DNA of 64,000 nucleotides from assembly GCF_000006445.2 (NCBI RefSeq), contig NC_006049.2, positions 1,984,001 through 2,048,000 on the forward strand, read 5' to 3'. The translations under genes were made by a program, and so were the position numbers. Positions 52,831 to 63,785 of the stretch are shown piece after piece. The stretch's first letter is position 1. Every line of letters starts with the position of its first letter. This stretch comes from Debaryomyces hansenii CBS767. Lineage: Eukaryota > Ascomycota > Pichiomycetes > Serinales > Debaryomycetaceae. The notes under the pieces were generated by a model. The model had not been told where the DNA came from and did not search any database. It saw only the letters and a program-made list of their open reading frames with translations.

Positions 52831-52940
52831 ATTATGTCGCAACCTGCCAAATGAGGGAAATTATCGAGGTTACGTTGTGAGATCATCGAGTTCCATTACA
52901 TCAAAACCGTCAGTGCAGATCTCGAGATGTACCGTCAGGT
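52831..52940 (+). repeat. Dispersed repeat, copy B
   Basis: Aligns by eye with 40372-40490 (GTCGCAACCTGCCAAATGAGG to CTCGAGATGTACCGTC). It directly precedes the GC-rich reading frame, hinting that both belong to one element. Confidence 0.5.
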
Positions 52941-52949
52941 TTAGGAAGC

Positions 52950-54110
52950 AATTGAACGGAACCTGGGGGATCCGGTGGCCACATCTATGGAGCATTACAG
53001 GATGATGGCCTATTGTCCGCCATCAGTCAACGCCGCCGATGTCATTTGGGTCAAGTCTGGCATCAACTTGGATTGCGTCGGAAGTTTATCAGTTTCGAGG
53101 GTGAGGTTGTTGATCCTGTTGTCGATGCGGATGTGGAGGCATCTGATCCTTCAATTGACCCGGCTAGTCCTGTCAATGAAGAGGTTGAACCCTAGTGTGA
53201 TGGTATTGGCGGGAATCCTGCTTATGTAGATGACGAGGTTGATTCTATTTCGGATATGCTTATGGAAATTCCTCGCATAGATTATAATAGGGCTGTAACA
53301 TCTCCTGGCCCTACGCCTGTTCCTACGCTTGAACCTTCTGCTGCTCCATCTCCAGTGCTTTCTCGTTCACCATCTCCAGTTCCTGTTCCACCAGCAGTTT
53401 CTGAACCTCCAGCTCCTTCTCGTTCAGTCCCTGTTTCAGCTCCCGACGCCCCTCCAGTGTCTGTTTCGTGGAACGATTCGAGCCTCTCCCCAAACCACGC
53501 TTCATCCCCTTATGTTCACCAGCTCCCAGGTTATCTTCCTCCCTTCTCACCTCCCTACCACGCACCCGTTGCTCCATATCACGCTCCTGCTTCTTCTGGG
53601 TTTGCTTTACCTCCGCAAGATACATATCTAGGCGCGCCGTTATATGATGCGCATGTGTCTCGAGAAGTGCTTCTGGGAGCGAGAAAACGCCATAGTCGAG
53701 ACAAAAGGGAAAGGAAAGAGAGAAAAATGGAAAGGAAGAGGAAGGAGAAAGAAAGGATCAGGAAAAGAGAGGAAGATATCAGGAAAAGAGAGGAAAAGAT
53801 CAGAAAAAGAGAGGAGAAAGAAAAGATAAGGAAAAGAGAGAAGAGAGAGAAAAGGGAAAGAAAACGGGCAGAGGAGAAACGAGAAAAAGAAAGAGCAGCC
53901 CTTATGCCGAAGCGGAGGATGCCCATGAGGCCCGTCAATAAGTCCACGAGACAAGCCATCGGGTCTCCAAACGCCGAATCTGAGTGCCGGGGGTCCTCTC
54001 CCCAGGCATCGTGCGTGCAAAAGCAGCCTCCCTGCTCGCGCTCTTTGGTTTCACCCCGTCCCTCTGGTTTCCAAAGACGCCACGAACACCCCGGTCCATG
54101 TCCGTCATAG
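52950..54110 (+). pseudogene. GC-rich Pro/Ser and Arg/Lys/Glu-rich reading frame with in-frame stop
   Basis: One frame runs from about 52950 to 54110, interrupted only by TAG at 53193. The first part is acidic (VVDPVVDADVEASDPS). The middle is Pro/Ser-rich (about 53290-53620). Then follows a 70-residue run of Arg, Lys and Glu (about 53680-53900), and a GC-rich end. Base composition is far from the AT-rich neighbours. I recognise no family. Position beside a dispersed repeat makes a retroelement gag-like or other foreign origin possible. The downstream 284 codons from Met 53256 could still be expressed. Confidence 0.45.
53696..53905 (+). repeat. 210-bp polypurine tract
   Basis: Almost only A and G on the plus strand (GGAAAAGAGAGGAAGATATC-like units repeated), encoding the charged RKREEK repeats. 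Strong purine asymmetry of this length can form triplex structures. Confidence 0.8.
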
Positions 54111-54307
54111 AATAACGGAAATTCTGCAGGCATCGCCATTGGGAAGGTTCTTTGCTCCTTCAGATTCCGCCAAAAGTGGTTCTGCAGGAAGTGGCCCAGT
54201 ATCCTTAGTATTCTCTGTATATATAATTGGAAAAATCCCAAAAGATTGATAAATATATAGAAATAAAAAAAAATTATTTGAGCCAGAAAAAAGGTAGCAT
54301 AGCATAG

Positions 54308-54550
54308 AGAGAGAGATTTGTAGATGAAAAGAGTGTAGACTCTGGATCTGTCAATTCTGATCCAGGTAATGGCTCGGGTTCTGCCGATGGTTCTAATTCA
54401 CACTCAAATCCAGGTTCCAGCTCAAGTTCTTTCTCAGCTAGTTCACAAAGTATCTCACATTTGAGTGTGTATAAATGTAGCGCAAGCTCGGCAAATCAGA
54501 GATCTATATTCTCAGTGATTTTCACGTCCATTGTCCTCGCTTTAATATGA
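54308..54550 (+). pseudogene. 3' fragment of a second HYR/IFF-type adhesin
   Basis: An 80-codon open end without a start reads through a Ser/Gly/Asn-rich stretch (SVNSDPGNGSGSADGSNS) to RSIFSVIFTSIVLALI. This matches the GPI signal [16 protein letters not shown] of the adhesin at 43425. The homology continues about 200 bp past the stop, for example through ATTTGACATAATATACTAAA. The N-terminal domain and repeat array are absent. Confidence 0.82.
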
Positions 54551-57384
54551 TCTACCCGAAAACATTCTTTTTCAAAATATTAAACTTGTTTGCAGTCTGT
54601 GTATGACCAATTTCAATCACATTAACCTATTCATAGTCACCTAGCTATTTTTTTCTTTTGAATGATGAAACCCCAATAATTTGATTTGACATAATATACT
54701 AAAATATTAATTCCCGGAGGCTGCTTTAGGATCGGGAGTGAATGTTCAGGATATATTTACTTTGATACAAGATACCTGTACAAATCCTTTCTTTATAGAA
54801 CAGGCAATAGTTTAACAATTTTAGGAATGGTAGCGAAAGCTTTCAAGCTTCCAATATGACTCATGTCTCAGATCCAGCAGGAAAGGTAAGTTCCTAAACT
54901 TACCGCCTCCACACCTCTGGATGGGTGTATTGTTTGAAATACATACCTACACCTCAATATTTCTACACTTTTAATATACTACGTAACTATTATTAGTTGC
55001 TGAAATTTATCTGCATTTCCAATGAATGGATCTCTGTATATCATAATTCGATATCTTAAATACTTTGCATCCTATCAATTTATTGGCTCTTCTTCGTAAG
55101 ATCTCCAAATATATACATAGGTTGACTAGAAAGTCCACTTCAACAGTTAATATAAAGAGCATTGGAAATTCTTCAAAACTAGCTCAGGAAAGCAGAACAT
55201 TTTAACAAACATGTATGTACAGAAGTCATATCTAAAGCAGAGTAGCATTTCGATGCATTATATATTATTCTGTTACTGGGGATATGGTCAAAATCATGAT
55301 CCTCATCATTTTCTTCTGTTTATTATATGTGACTCAATTTTATCTTTCGACAATTTACTCCGCTCACTATTCAGCTTAGGCTCTTTCAATGGCTTAGAGA
55401 CTACCCAAGTCTATCCTCGATACTATATAACTCTGGCGTTATTGCAGTCTCAAGAATCTTTTATTCGACTGAATTTCTTTAAGTGTGCCTTTACTTTTTC
55501 AAATTTTTTACGAATATATTTTCCTTGTTTGTAATCCACATATGCCACAACAAACTTCTTGATAACCCAAAGTTTGAGTTGAAGTAATTGCTGCACGATA
55601 GAGGATATTAGGCTATATGGTTCACATAGCTGTTAATAAGAAGTTCATGCGATAAGTTGCAAAGCAATTCTTACCTTGAAACCGGTTATGAAGACAAGCA
55701 AAATACCACTCTTTAAATCCATTGCCATTTATTTCTCTAGATTCAGCCGTTATTAATTTTCGATGGTCATTACAAAAGAACTAGTATAATTCTATAACCG
55801 AAATAGTTACTTCCTTTCGTGTATTAATGTTTCCGGAATAGGGCACTCTTCAATTTCATAATTAGACATCTGTGGAAAATAAGTATCTAAAAAACTACTG
55901 CGTTTTCTTGATTGTCCAGCATTCTAGCATTTAAGCATATCCTCATATATTCGTTATCACGATATTCCGATGTTTTTTACTCTCCACTCTCCGAAGAAAA
56001 TTTATTTACTATTGTGAAATGATAGGATTCTTTTACTTGATTATACTTTTTGAGACTTGTTAATACTTTTGTTCTCTTGGAGTTAGCAAGCACAGTTCTA
56101 TATTTGACCGATTGTTTAATGAAGATTGTTATAATTGCTGACTGTATACAATAGCATAATCTACTCTACCAGTAAGCGGGTGCGCCTATAGTTTCCCTTT
56201 GGATGCAAATGAGCAATGTTACCGCTCAAAGATGAAGTCTTGGTTGTCCACTAGCTAACATCAAACCATTACATAAGCAAATATGTGAGGCAGGCTTTTC
56301 AGTAACTACTAATAGTTCAAAATGTAAATGTGCGGTACAAATGCGGGGTTTAGAAATCAATGCTAAACAAAGAATTCCAACATAAATTAGGCCCAAAAAT
56401 TTAGAAAAGAGGACCAATATTTTCAAGACATTTATTGTATGCTCTCGCATAATTGATAATTGAGCCTTGATATAAAATCACTTGAATTAACATGTGAAAG
56501 CACCACCATTTGTCCAGAATAACAAACTAATCATTGTGCTTGACATAATTTGATTCGAGTAGATATATACTCGTTGTAGACATGTTATCTTAAGTAAAAT
56601 AGATAAATACTGATTTCTTAGCTAGCGTATATGCTGAAAGAGCCGCACGATCCAAGGATAGGTTGAATAGCATATTGTGGACCGTCCGGATTGCCGAGAG
56701 AAACAATAAAATTAGATCTTAGTTTGACAATAACCATTTGTACAATGCATAGCTCTTTAAGTATTAGCAACTCACTATGTAATGATGCAAGACAAAGTTT
56801 AGAGAATACATATCCACGGAATGTCTGTTTATCAGTAACAAAATCGCTGTACCCCTTGTTATATAATTGTGATCCCTTGTAGGCATCGGTTAACAATAAG
56901 CTGAGATTACTGCGATCAAGAACATTGATTAGATTAGACTATACCATCATGTATATCTTAGCTTAAAAGCATTAAGAATTATACCAATCAGAAGTATTAG
57001 TCAACACGCTCACAAATTCAGAACTTAGAAATGCAGCAACTGATTGTTAATGGTTATAGCATATATGTATTTCGAATATGAGCTTTCCAACTGTGGTTTA
57101 TAATACAAGCTCATGTTGTTAGATTATGGTTAGATTAGCATAATGCATCAGGATACAATTGATTATGTAACTGTATCACCAAAGTTATGCATACACAGTC
57201 ACTTTATAGATTGTCAAACATTAGTTGCTTTAATGCTGGGTACAGTTATAGACAACAATAAATTAGGTTACATCATCTGTTTAACAATAACCTAGCAACC
57301 GGGATACTATGGATCTGTGTTCTTGCTAAGACTTCTGTCAAGCCATGCTTCAAACCTAGGGGCTGATTGCTCTACCAAAAATTG
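54551..57384. other. 2.8-kb gene-poor region
   Basis: The first 200 bp match the 3' flank of the adhesin at 43425. Beyond that, short open frames on both strands (55211, 56226, 56618) show no family features. A protein-like but stop-containing stretch on the minus strand near 55300-55430 (VVSKPLKEPKLNSERSKLS) may be a worn gene end. Nothing else is supported. Confidence 0.45.
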
Positions 57385-57392
57385 TATAAATA
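57385..57392 (+). promoter_or_regulatory. TATA box of secreted repeat protein gene
   Basis: TATAAATA, 78 bp before the ATG at 57470. It supports that start over the upstream extension of the open frame. Confidence 0.5.
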
Positions 57393-57469
57393 GACATTCT
57401 TCTATCTTAGAATTCACACCTTACTGTAAAAAGGTAAGGTTTAACACAAACATTTTTAGCACAATAACT

Positions 57470-57979
57470 ATGAAACTCAGTATCTTATTACTCATTGCAG
57501 GAGCTCTTCTGGCTCCTATCAAGAGCGATGTAACTCTTCAAGGTAGCCTCCATGACTCAGGTATCACTTTAAAGAGCGGCATTGGCGCATCTCCTGAAGA
57601 TAGCAGTACAACAAACGATGTTAGCTCTTTATTGGATAAGCTCGATGGTCTCAAGCTGAACTTAGATGGTGCAGATGTACAAGGCCTGCTCAGTGGCCTT
57701 CTTGGTAAAGTAGGAAGTACTGTTGATGATCTTCTTAATGAAGTTCAAGCCGCCTTAGGTAATGTCGCTGGTTCTACTGCTCAAGTTAAGCGTGACACCG
57801 CAACAAGTGATGTTAGCTCTTTATTGGATAAGCTCGATGATCTCAAGCTGAACTTAGGTGGTGCAGATGTACAAGGTTTGCTCAGTGGCCTTCTTGGTAA
57901 AGTAGGAAGTACCGTTGATGATCTTCTTAATGAAGTTCAAGCTGCCTTAGGTAATGCTGCTGGTTCTGTCACACAATGA
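57470..57979 (+). CDS. Secreted two-repeat protein with Kex2 site
   Basis: A 169-residue protein of unknown function. It has a clear signal peptide (MKLSILLLIAGALLAPIKS), a short spacer and two near-identical 53-residue repeats beginning DVSSLLDKLD. A Lys-Arg dibasic site (QVKR-DTA) between them is a likely Kex2 cleavage point. The repeats are Leu/Asp/Gly-rich and amphipathic, with no Cys and no GPI signal. Cleavage would release two similar soluble polypeptides. The layout resembles fungal Kex2-processed repeat precursors, but I see no known family. The start is the Met at 57470 because the signal peptide begins there. Several Leu codons are CTG and may be Ser. Confidence 0.75.
   Translation: MKLSILLLIAGALLAPIKSDVTLQGSLHDSGITLKSGIGASPEDSSTTNDVSSLLDKLDGLKLNLDGADVQGLLSGLLGKVGSTVDDLLNEVQAALGNVAGSTAQVKRDTATSDVSSLLDKLDDLKLNLGGADVQGLLSGLLGKVGSTVDDLLNEVQAALGNAAGSVTQ
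57617..57967 (+). repeat. Two 159-bp direct repeats, 192-bp period
   Basis: 57617-57775 and 57809-57967 are nearly identical in DNA, including many synonymous positions. This indicates recent duplication or ongoing homogenisation. Confidence 0.9.
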
Positions 57980-60045
57980 ACAACACCCAGTTCAATTCTA
58001 AATTTATAGTATCTGTACGACTATTTTCTATAGGCTCTGAAAGTTCTCAGTCTTTTTTTTTGTATTTGATATTTACATCAAATATACATATTACCGCAAA
58101 ATAAAATTGTAGATATGCTTACTGATGTATTGACCATATCTGGTTCAACTTAGCATGCTATCTTTTCAGGACATACTACAGCACTCAACATTGCACATAC
58201 CATTTATCAGCGTGTTCCATATGAATGATTCTTTAATTTCATTCAACTATTTACTATATATTTTCATTCTCATCTAAGTTATTTTGGAAAATATCAATGT
58301 CATATATGGAGTAAATTGCCAATTTTTCATGTGAAATATGAACTACCCCGCAGTAAAAAATGTACTGCGAAATCTATAAAGAATCTACAAGAATCAAGAT
58401 GTAGACGGGCATTGTTCCTAGCCAGAAGATGTAAATCTTACGTAAGTATGAAAGATCCCTGAGCCTACATCAACTCTTATTTTATTTATTGCAATTTATT
58501 ATTCGTCGGTAAAAGAACAGGTGGCTTATCATTTACGATTATAGCTATGGAAACCCCGCACTCGTATCTAAAATGTCGCTCGACATAAGAATATAAGCAT
58601 TTATTTGGGTAATTAACTTAATCCGGGACTTAAATATTATAGGATAAGATTAAAAAAATCATGCTATACGATTAAAATAGATAAGCACTTTTTTGGAAAA
58701 TTATGATGTGAAAAAATTGCATCAAACGTATCATGCTAACTCTTTGTAACTTCTCTTGTTACATCCTTTTCGTCATGTAAATCTTGAGTTACTGCATTTA
58801 GTTCTTCATAAAGGAAGTAATTAGTTTGGAAGAAGGTGCAAATAAATGGTATGAAAAACTATATTCTTCAATTGCGAGTGAACCGTTCACCCCCATACAA
58901 AATGGTAAATCGTGCTTCATTTATTTATAGAGTTCCTTGACGTCATGGTGCCATTAAATCAAAACAAATAACAAAGCTAAACATTGCAATACCTATGATT
59001 TAGGTAATCATGCTTAACATAAACTATACCCTGTAACCCCGTGATAACTATTCACAACCATACTAATAGTGTAAATAGACATCATGGCACTATTAAAATC
59101 AAGAACAAATAAACAAATCCAAACAATCAATACCTATTATTTACATAATAATCACATAGTTAACATAAGGCATACATCTCCATTTTATAAAGATATATGA
59201 AGATAGGCATATATAAAGACAATATATAGAAGTACATAATTAGTATCTTCAATTAAGCTCTTTCATTGATAGTTGGATATTGGCTTTAAAGGTCTACCTT
59301 CCATCATCCTTTTTTTTTCGAACTATTATGGTAGTTAGAATCTTCTGACACCTAAGAATGCTCTTTTTGTATTCTCATCCCATACTTCTATTTATTCGAC
59401 AATAATTGATTAATTCCAATTCATAAATAGTTGAGTAGCATCGCTTTAATTAATATCCACTATTGTCAAATTATCGAGCTCTTTCAATTTTATTATAATA
59501 TATAAGACTATATATGTATACATCTATAGTAGCTTTTCGAACAATAAGGAAATTTAAATCAATTGTACTTTACGACATGATTCTGCTTAGCTTAGTATAA
59601 CTTCAATTATTCTTCCAAATAACGATTGTCTTAAACCCTGAGCTTCATCAGAAGCTTTAAGCAATTGCAATACAAAACGTTGAAACTGTTGTGATATTTA
59701 TCAATAATATTCTATTTAAAGTTAATATCTTTTGGTTATTTATTTCCACTCAGAATTTATTGGGTTGATTCTCCGGTGAATTGTGGACTGCTCAACTTAT
59801 TTCTTATGAAAGTGGAATATGGGAATTCATGTATGTTAACGTTTCGGAAACTTTAAATGCACTTGCATTCATTCAATATTATTTAAGGTCACTAACTTAA
59901 AAAATATCGCGGGTACACCCTAAAACGTAGCCTTCCTCATAAACATTGTATTATTGTCTTTGAGAAGCGAGAGGAATTTTCATCGGAATTACTCGATGAT
60001 TAAAGAATACGCTCTTAAAATACCAGGTTCGCTTATATTCACTAT
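57980..60045. other. 2-kb gene-poor region with a diverged tandem repeat
   Basis: No gene is supported. About 58938-59035 and 59078-59170 are two diverged units sharing GACxTCATGG, AATCAAxxACAAATAA, CAATACCTAT and TTAACATAA. AT-rich sequence fills the rest. Confidence 0.45.
58938..59170. repeat. Diverged tandem repeat, about 140-bp period
   Basis: Two units with common blocks GACGTCATGG/GACATCATGG, CAATACCTAT and TTAACATAA in the same order. A third, shorter match is at about 51589. Confidence 0.45.
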
Positions 60046-60395
60046 CTATATAAATTCTTCCGTCCAAATACCTTCCTTCGTTGTTCTCTTATCGAGTGAT
60101 TATATGCTCAATTCGTCAAAAACTTCAGACGAAGTAGAATTATTACCACTTCCATGTTTGCCATCTTCACCATATTTCCCGAATATGCAGTAAAGAGATT
60201 TAAAGTTATTCTTTTTATATTCTTCGTTATTTGAGCAGTCCGATAGTCTAAATCTATAAAAAAAATTTCCCAGAGACAGATACATGGATGTTGGCCAGCC
60301 TAACGTTATTGTGCGAAATTCCTAACAGGTGGAGTTCTTCGACTCTAGATTCGATAATACCCATTATCCATAATCCAGTCTTCTATTGGTATTCC
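60046..60395 (-). pseudogene. 3' piece of a kinase-like gene, copy 2
   Basis: In minus-strand frames, ELHLLGISHNNVRLANIHVS (about 60280-60345) matches a kinase catalytic loop with Asn in place of the catalytic Asp (HNN for HxD). A frameshifted IDF/LSDCSNNEE metal-loop region follows, then FKSLYCIFGKYGEDG, with TAA (60100) inside and the family end at 60046. The N-terminal part is missing; the 5' edge abuts the plus-strand copy that begins at 60407. Confidence 0.7.
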
Positions 60396-60406
60396 TTTCC
60401 TTAGAA

Positions 60407-62440
60407 ATGCAGGCAGAACATGGATCAACTGTTGCTCTTAATGGTTACGAAAAACTACCACTAGAGACTATGAAAATGGTATTTGAAGTAGAACAATTGA
60501 TGCTCGAACGTTGGCAAATCATCAATATTCTTTTATCACTTAAACTCCAAAGCCAATATCCAACCCTCAAACAAACAAATAAACTTGTTAAATCGATTAT
60601 GTACCAGGTTACTACTTCTTTTTTTCAGTTCGATTATTTCCTGCATATAGACTTTCGGGTTGTTACTAAAAAGAAGGGTAACCCCAAATCAATGATCAAG
60701 GGATGAACAATAAACACAGCGATAGAATATATCATATAATGCCATGTCCTTTTCAGGGGTAGACAGTAATGATATCATCATCGACGATCCAAATAGCAGA
60801 TGTATTAGGGTAAATGTCGAATTATATGCTAAGGTGCAGAATAACAATGAACAAACACTAGAGTCTTTTTGGATACTCACTTATTAAGGATTCGAGATGA
60901 TGAAGGTGAGCAAAAGTGCCCTTCAGAGAAAATAGTGCCCAGAAGCGATGCATCTATTTCAGTAGGGGCTATGCCTATTATGTATCTTCTTGCTTATATC
61001 ACTGATGCATTGACTACGGCTGAATTTAGAGAGATGAGCAGTAATGAATTCATGGAGAACTACCTTGCTCCACTTGATACCGCTATTAAACAATCAACTT
61101 TCAATGAAAATTTCTTGTTGCCGGTGTATCGTTATCCATTTGGAGATGCCATGTATGTGGAAGATGATATACAACGGTATTTTGGTGGAAAAATAGCTGA
61201 TTCACTTCACGATTTCTATTGCGACATAGGGGGGATGCATCACTTTTTCGGCGAGCCATCTATTATAAGACCACGTTTGGAAAGAAGAAGTGTATTAAAG
61301 CCAGATATAGCCCATATATTGAAAAAAGGATCGTTTAGAAATTTACAAATTCCAGAAGTTTGTTTTGCTATAGGTGATTATAAAAAAGGAGCGTATAATT
61401 TGGCACGAGATTCGAAGAATTAAGAGTGCCTATAGAAGAATTTAAGCAATATTTATTGGATAATAAACGATTGAGATCGCTGAAAAGTCGACCGTTATTT
61501 GCTGATAGGGAGTGATCCCCTAGGGTTTTATTTGCTTTGACTCTAAGGAAATATCTTTATCAAGCATTTCTCTGTGGTACCGATAGGATTTTTATTTCAG
61601 ATCACCAAACTTTCTCAGGTTTCTTTAAATATGAAATTGTGGATGACAAAATGACTATAGACTACTATGCCATCAATGATCCAGAAACCGTTGCGCACGG
61701 CATTACTTTAAGAAGTGCAATAGCGGGTTTTTTCTATAAGAATGTTGCTGACGCATATGATACAAAGGGTAAGCTAGTAAAATGTTTTGAGGTAGCTGGC
61801 AAAACAGAGGTAGCTGGTAATACAGAGAGACTGGATCCATTTGAAAATGTACTTCCTATAACTACTAGAGGTTCGTCAGGGAAACAATCTGGCAGCGATT
61901 TTTCGGAAAATTTAGATCCAATCACGGAAAATTCTGATAGTGACGATTTTGATGAAATCCATGGTAACACATATTGCCGAATCATACACGATGCCGAAAA
62001 TTTCTATCCTAATTTGAAGCTCCCATCCACAGTGTATGTCAAATTGTATTATTACTCTAGCAGGTTGTGGGAAGAGAATGATTTAACATGCTTAGAAATT
62101 CCTGACAAACAGGGTTATTATGACATGTTCTTCAATGAACTTGTTATTAATGAGAAATTTGCTGAATCACCATTTGCTGCCAAATTTCCAAGGCTCCTTG
62201 TTTCCGTATCCGGTAAAATTTCTTTGATAGACTTTGGACTATCGGATTGCACAAATAATGAAGAGCGTAAAAGGAAAGACTTTAAATCTCTTTATCGCTA
62301 TTCGGTAAATATAGCAAAGACGGCAAATATGGAAGTGATAATAATTCTACTTCGCCTGAAGTTTTTGACGAGATGAGCATAGAATCACTCGATACAAGAA
62401 CAACAAAGGAAGAATCTTCTACGAAAGACATATATAGATG
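60407..62440 (+). pseudogene. Kinase-like gene, copy 3, frameshifted and internally deleted
   Basis: The longest member of a family of unknown role. An N-terminal region (60407-61423, interrupted several times) ends in KPDIAHILKKG and PEVCFAIGDYKKG. A second large frame (61537-62376) has RKYLYQAFLCGTDRIFISD and ITLRSAIAGFFYKN. A kinase N-lobe follows: VYVKLYYYS with a candidate ATP-binding Lys, then FFNELVINEKFAES. Directly after FPRLL comes VSVSGKISLIDFGLSDC, so the hinge and HxD catalytic loop seen in copies 1 and 2 have been deleted. A further frameshift near 62320 precedes the family tail, which ends at TGA 62440. Confidence 0.72.
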
Positions 62441-62545
62441 ATGAATAACTATAAGTGAAGCTGGCATTTTATGAGCGTTTTCTTTAATCATCGAGTAATT
62501 CTGTGAAAATTCCCCTTGCTTGTCGAAAGCCACATTTCCCGAGGT

Positions 62546-63785
62546 ATTTTTATGTATTAATTAGTGTGCGTAAATAAAATTAAAATTAAATAAAATTATT
62601 GTATGGTATGTATGCAATTCTTTTACGGTTCCCTTTTTTCATTAATCTATCCTTTACTCCTTTTATTTTGTGCGCCAAACAGATTTAGACTTCTCAAGTA
62701 TATAGCCGGTTTCTTCGTTCGCTGCGCCTAAAGTGCAATTGAAGTTTCTGAGAGAAATATTTCGCAATTTTAAAAATATGAAAGCTTTATTCTTTTGAAA
62801 TTTGTATATGTTATTATAGACATCTTTTGGATGTTTTTTTGGAATATTGAACCTATATGAGTTTTTTATGTATTATAATGATAACTGTAGAATATCATTT
62901 TTTGTGTTTCTTTTTCGCGCTGTGCTGCAAATGATTCCAATTAGGTTTATTTTCGCATGCACTATGCGCGCACACGATCCGAACGTCATATGAGTTGCCC
63001 TTTTCCTAAAAATATTCAGCCCTGCGTTCTTTGCAACGAAAATGCATACGGCACATGTTTTGTTGAAATTGATGGAGTTTCTGTTTTCAATACACGACGG
63101 AAATATTATTAACCCATTTTACGAGAGATTTACTACGAGATATTTAGTAAATGTCGTAGGAAGACTTCTATCAACAATCAATAAACACTTCGATAACAAC
63201 TCAAAAGACCATTATGTGCGCAGAAGTGTTGTGTCTATCGGCCACACGTCGGAAATAGCAGGAAGCAAGGAATCTAAACTAAATGTATGCAATATTTGCT
63301 TCAACCATTGCGCACTATAGTGTTTTCTATGGACAAGCGAACTCAACAAGCTTTCGTATCAGCGACGCACGAACGAACAAGATGTATGCAATAAATGGAA
63401 GAATATAAAGTACATGAGAAGCATGTTTGACCAGTCTAGTAGCTTAGCTTGAACATCTTTGTGTGCGTTTTTTCAGCTATGGCTTTCCATTCTAGGTGAC
63501 GAGGTTGCTCACGTTATGATGAAATAGAAGTATTACTTCGTTTCTTTGACATACATAATTTATTAACTAGTAAATATTCAATTGTATCATGGTGAATCAT
63601 GGAATTTCTATCATAAAGATATATAGACTTTCTGCAAAGCTCCTCTGCCCCATTGTTTATAGTTTTGAATTATTACATAATTTTATTCATTATCTTAAGC
63701 TTAATAAGTCATACCACTGTAAAACATAAGAATCCAAGTACACATCCTTCAAAAATACTTCTGAACTGGTCCGAAGTCATTTGTA
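62546..63785. other. 1.2-kb region without a supported gene
   Basis: AT-rich sequence with one 92-codon open frame (63042-63320) that lacks recognisable features. Nothing else is seen. Confidence 0.4.

Larger units (their letters stand above)
59955..62545. repeat. Inverted repeat flanking a kinase-like remnant
   Basis: 59955-60285 (minus strand) and 62215-62545 (plus strand) are about 80% alike by eye, including the non-coding end (CTTTAATCATCGAGTAATTC). The arms are 3' ends of two paralogous genes in opposite orientation. Confidence 0.75.

Noticed and set aside
55211..56896. Several 60-107-codon open frames
   Set aside because: No recognisable features, and some overlap on opposite strands; treated as chance frames.
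57317..57469. 51-codon extension of the secreted repeat protein
   Set aside because: It contains the TATA box and would bury the signal peptide.
63042..63320. 92-codon open frame near the right edge
   Set aside because: No domain, no codon or promoter support; could be chance in AT-rich DNA.
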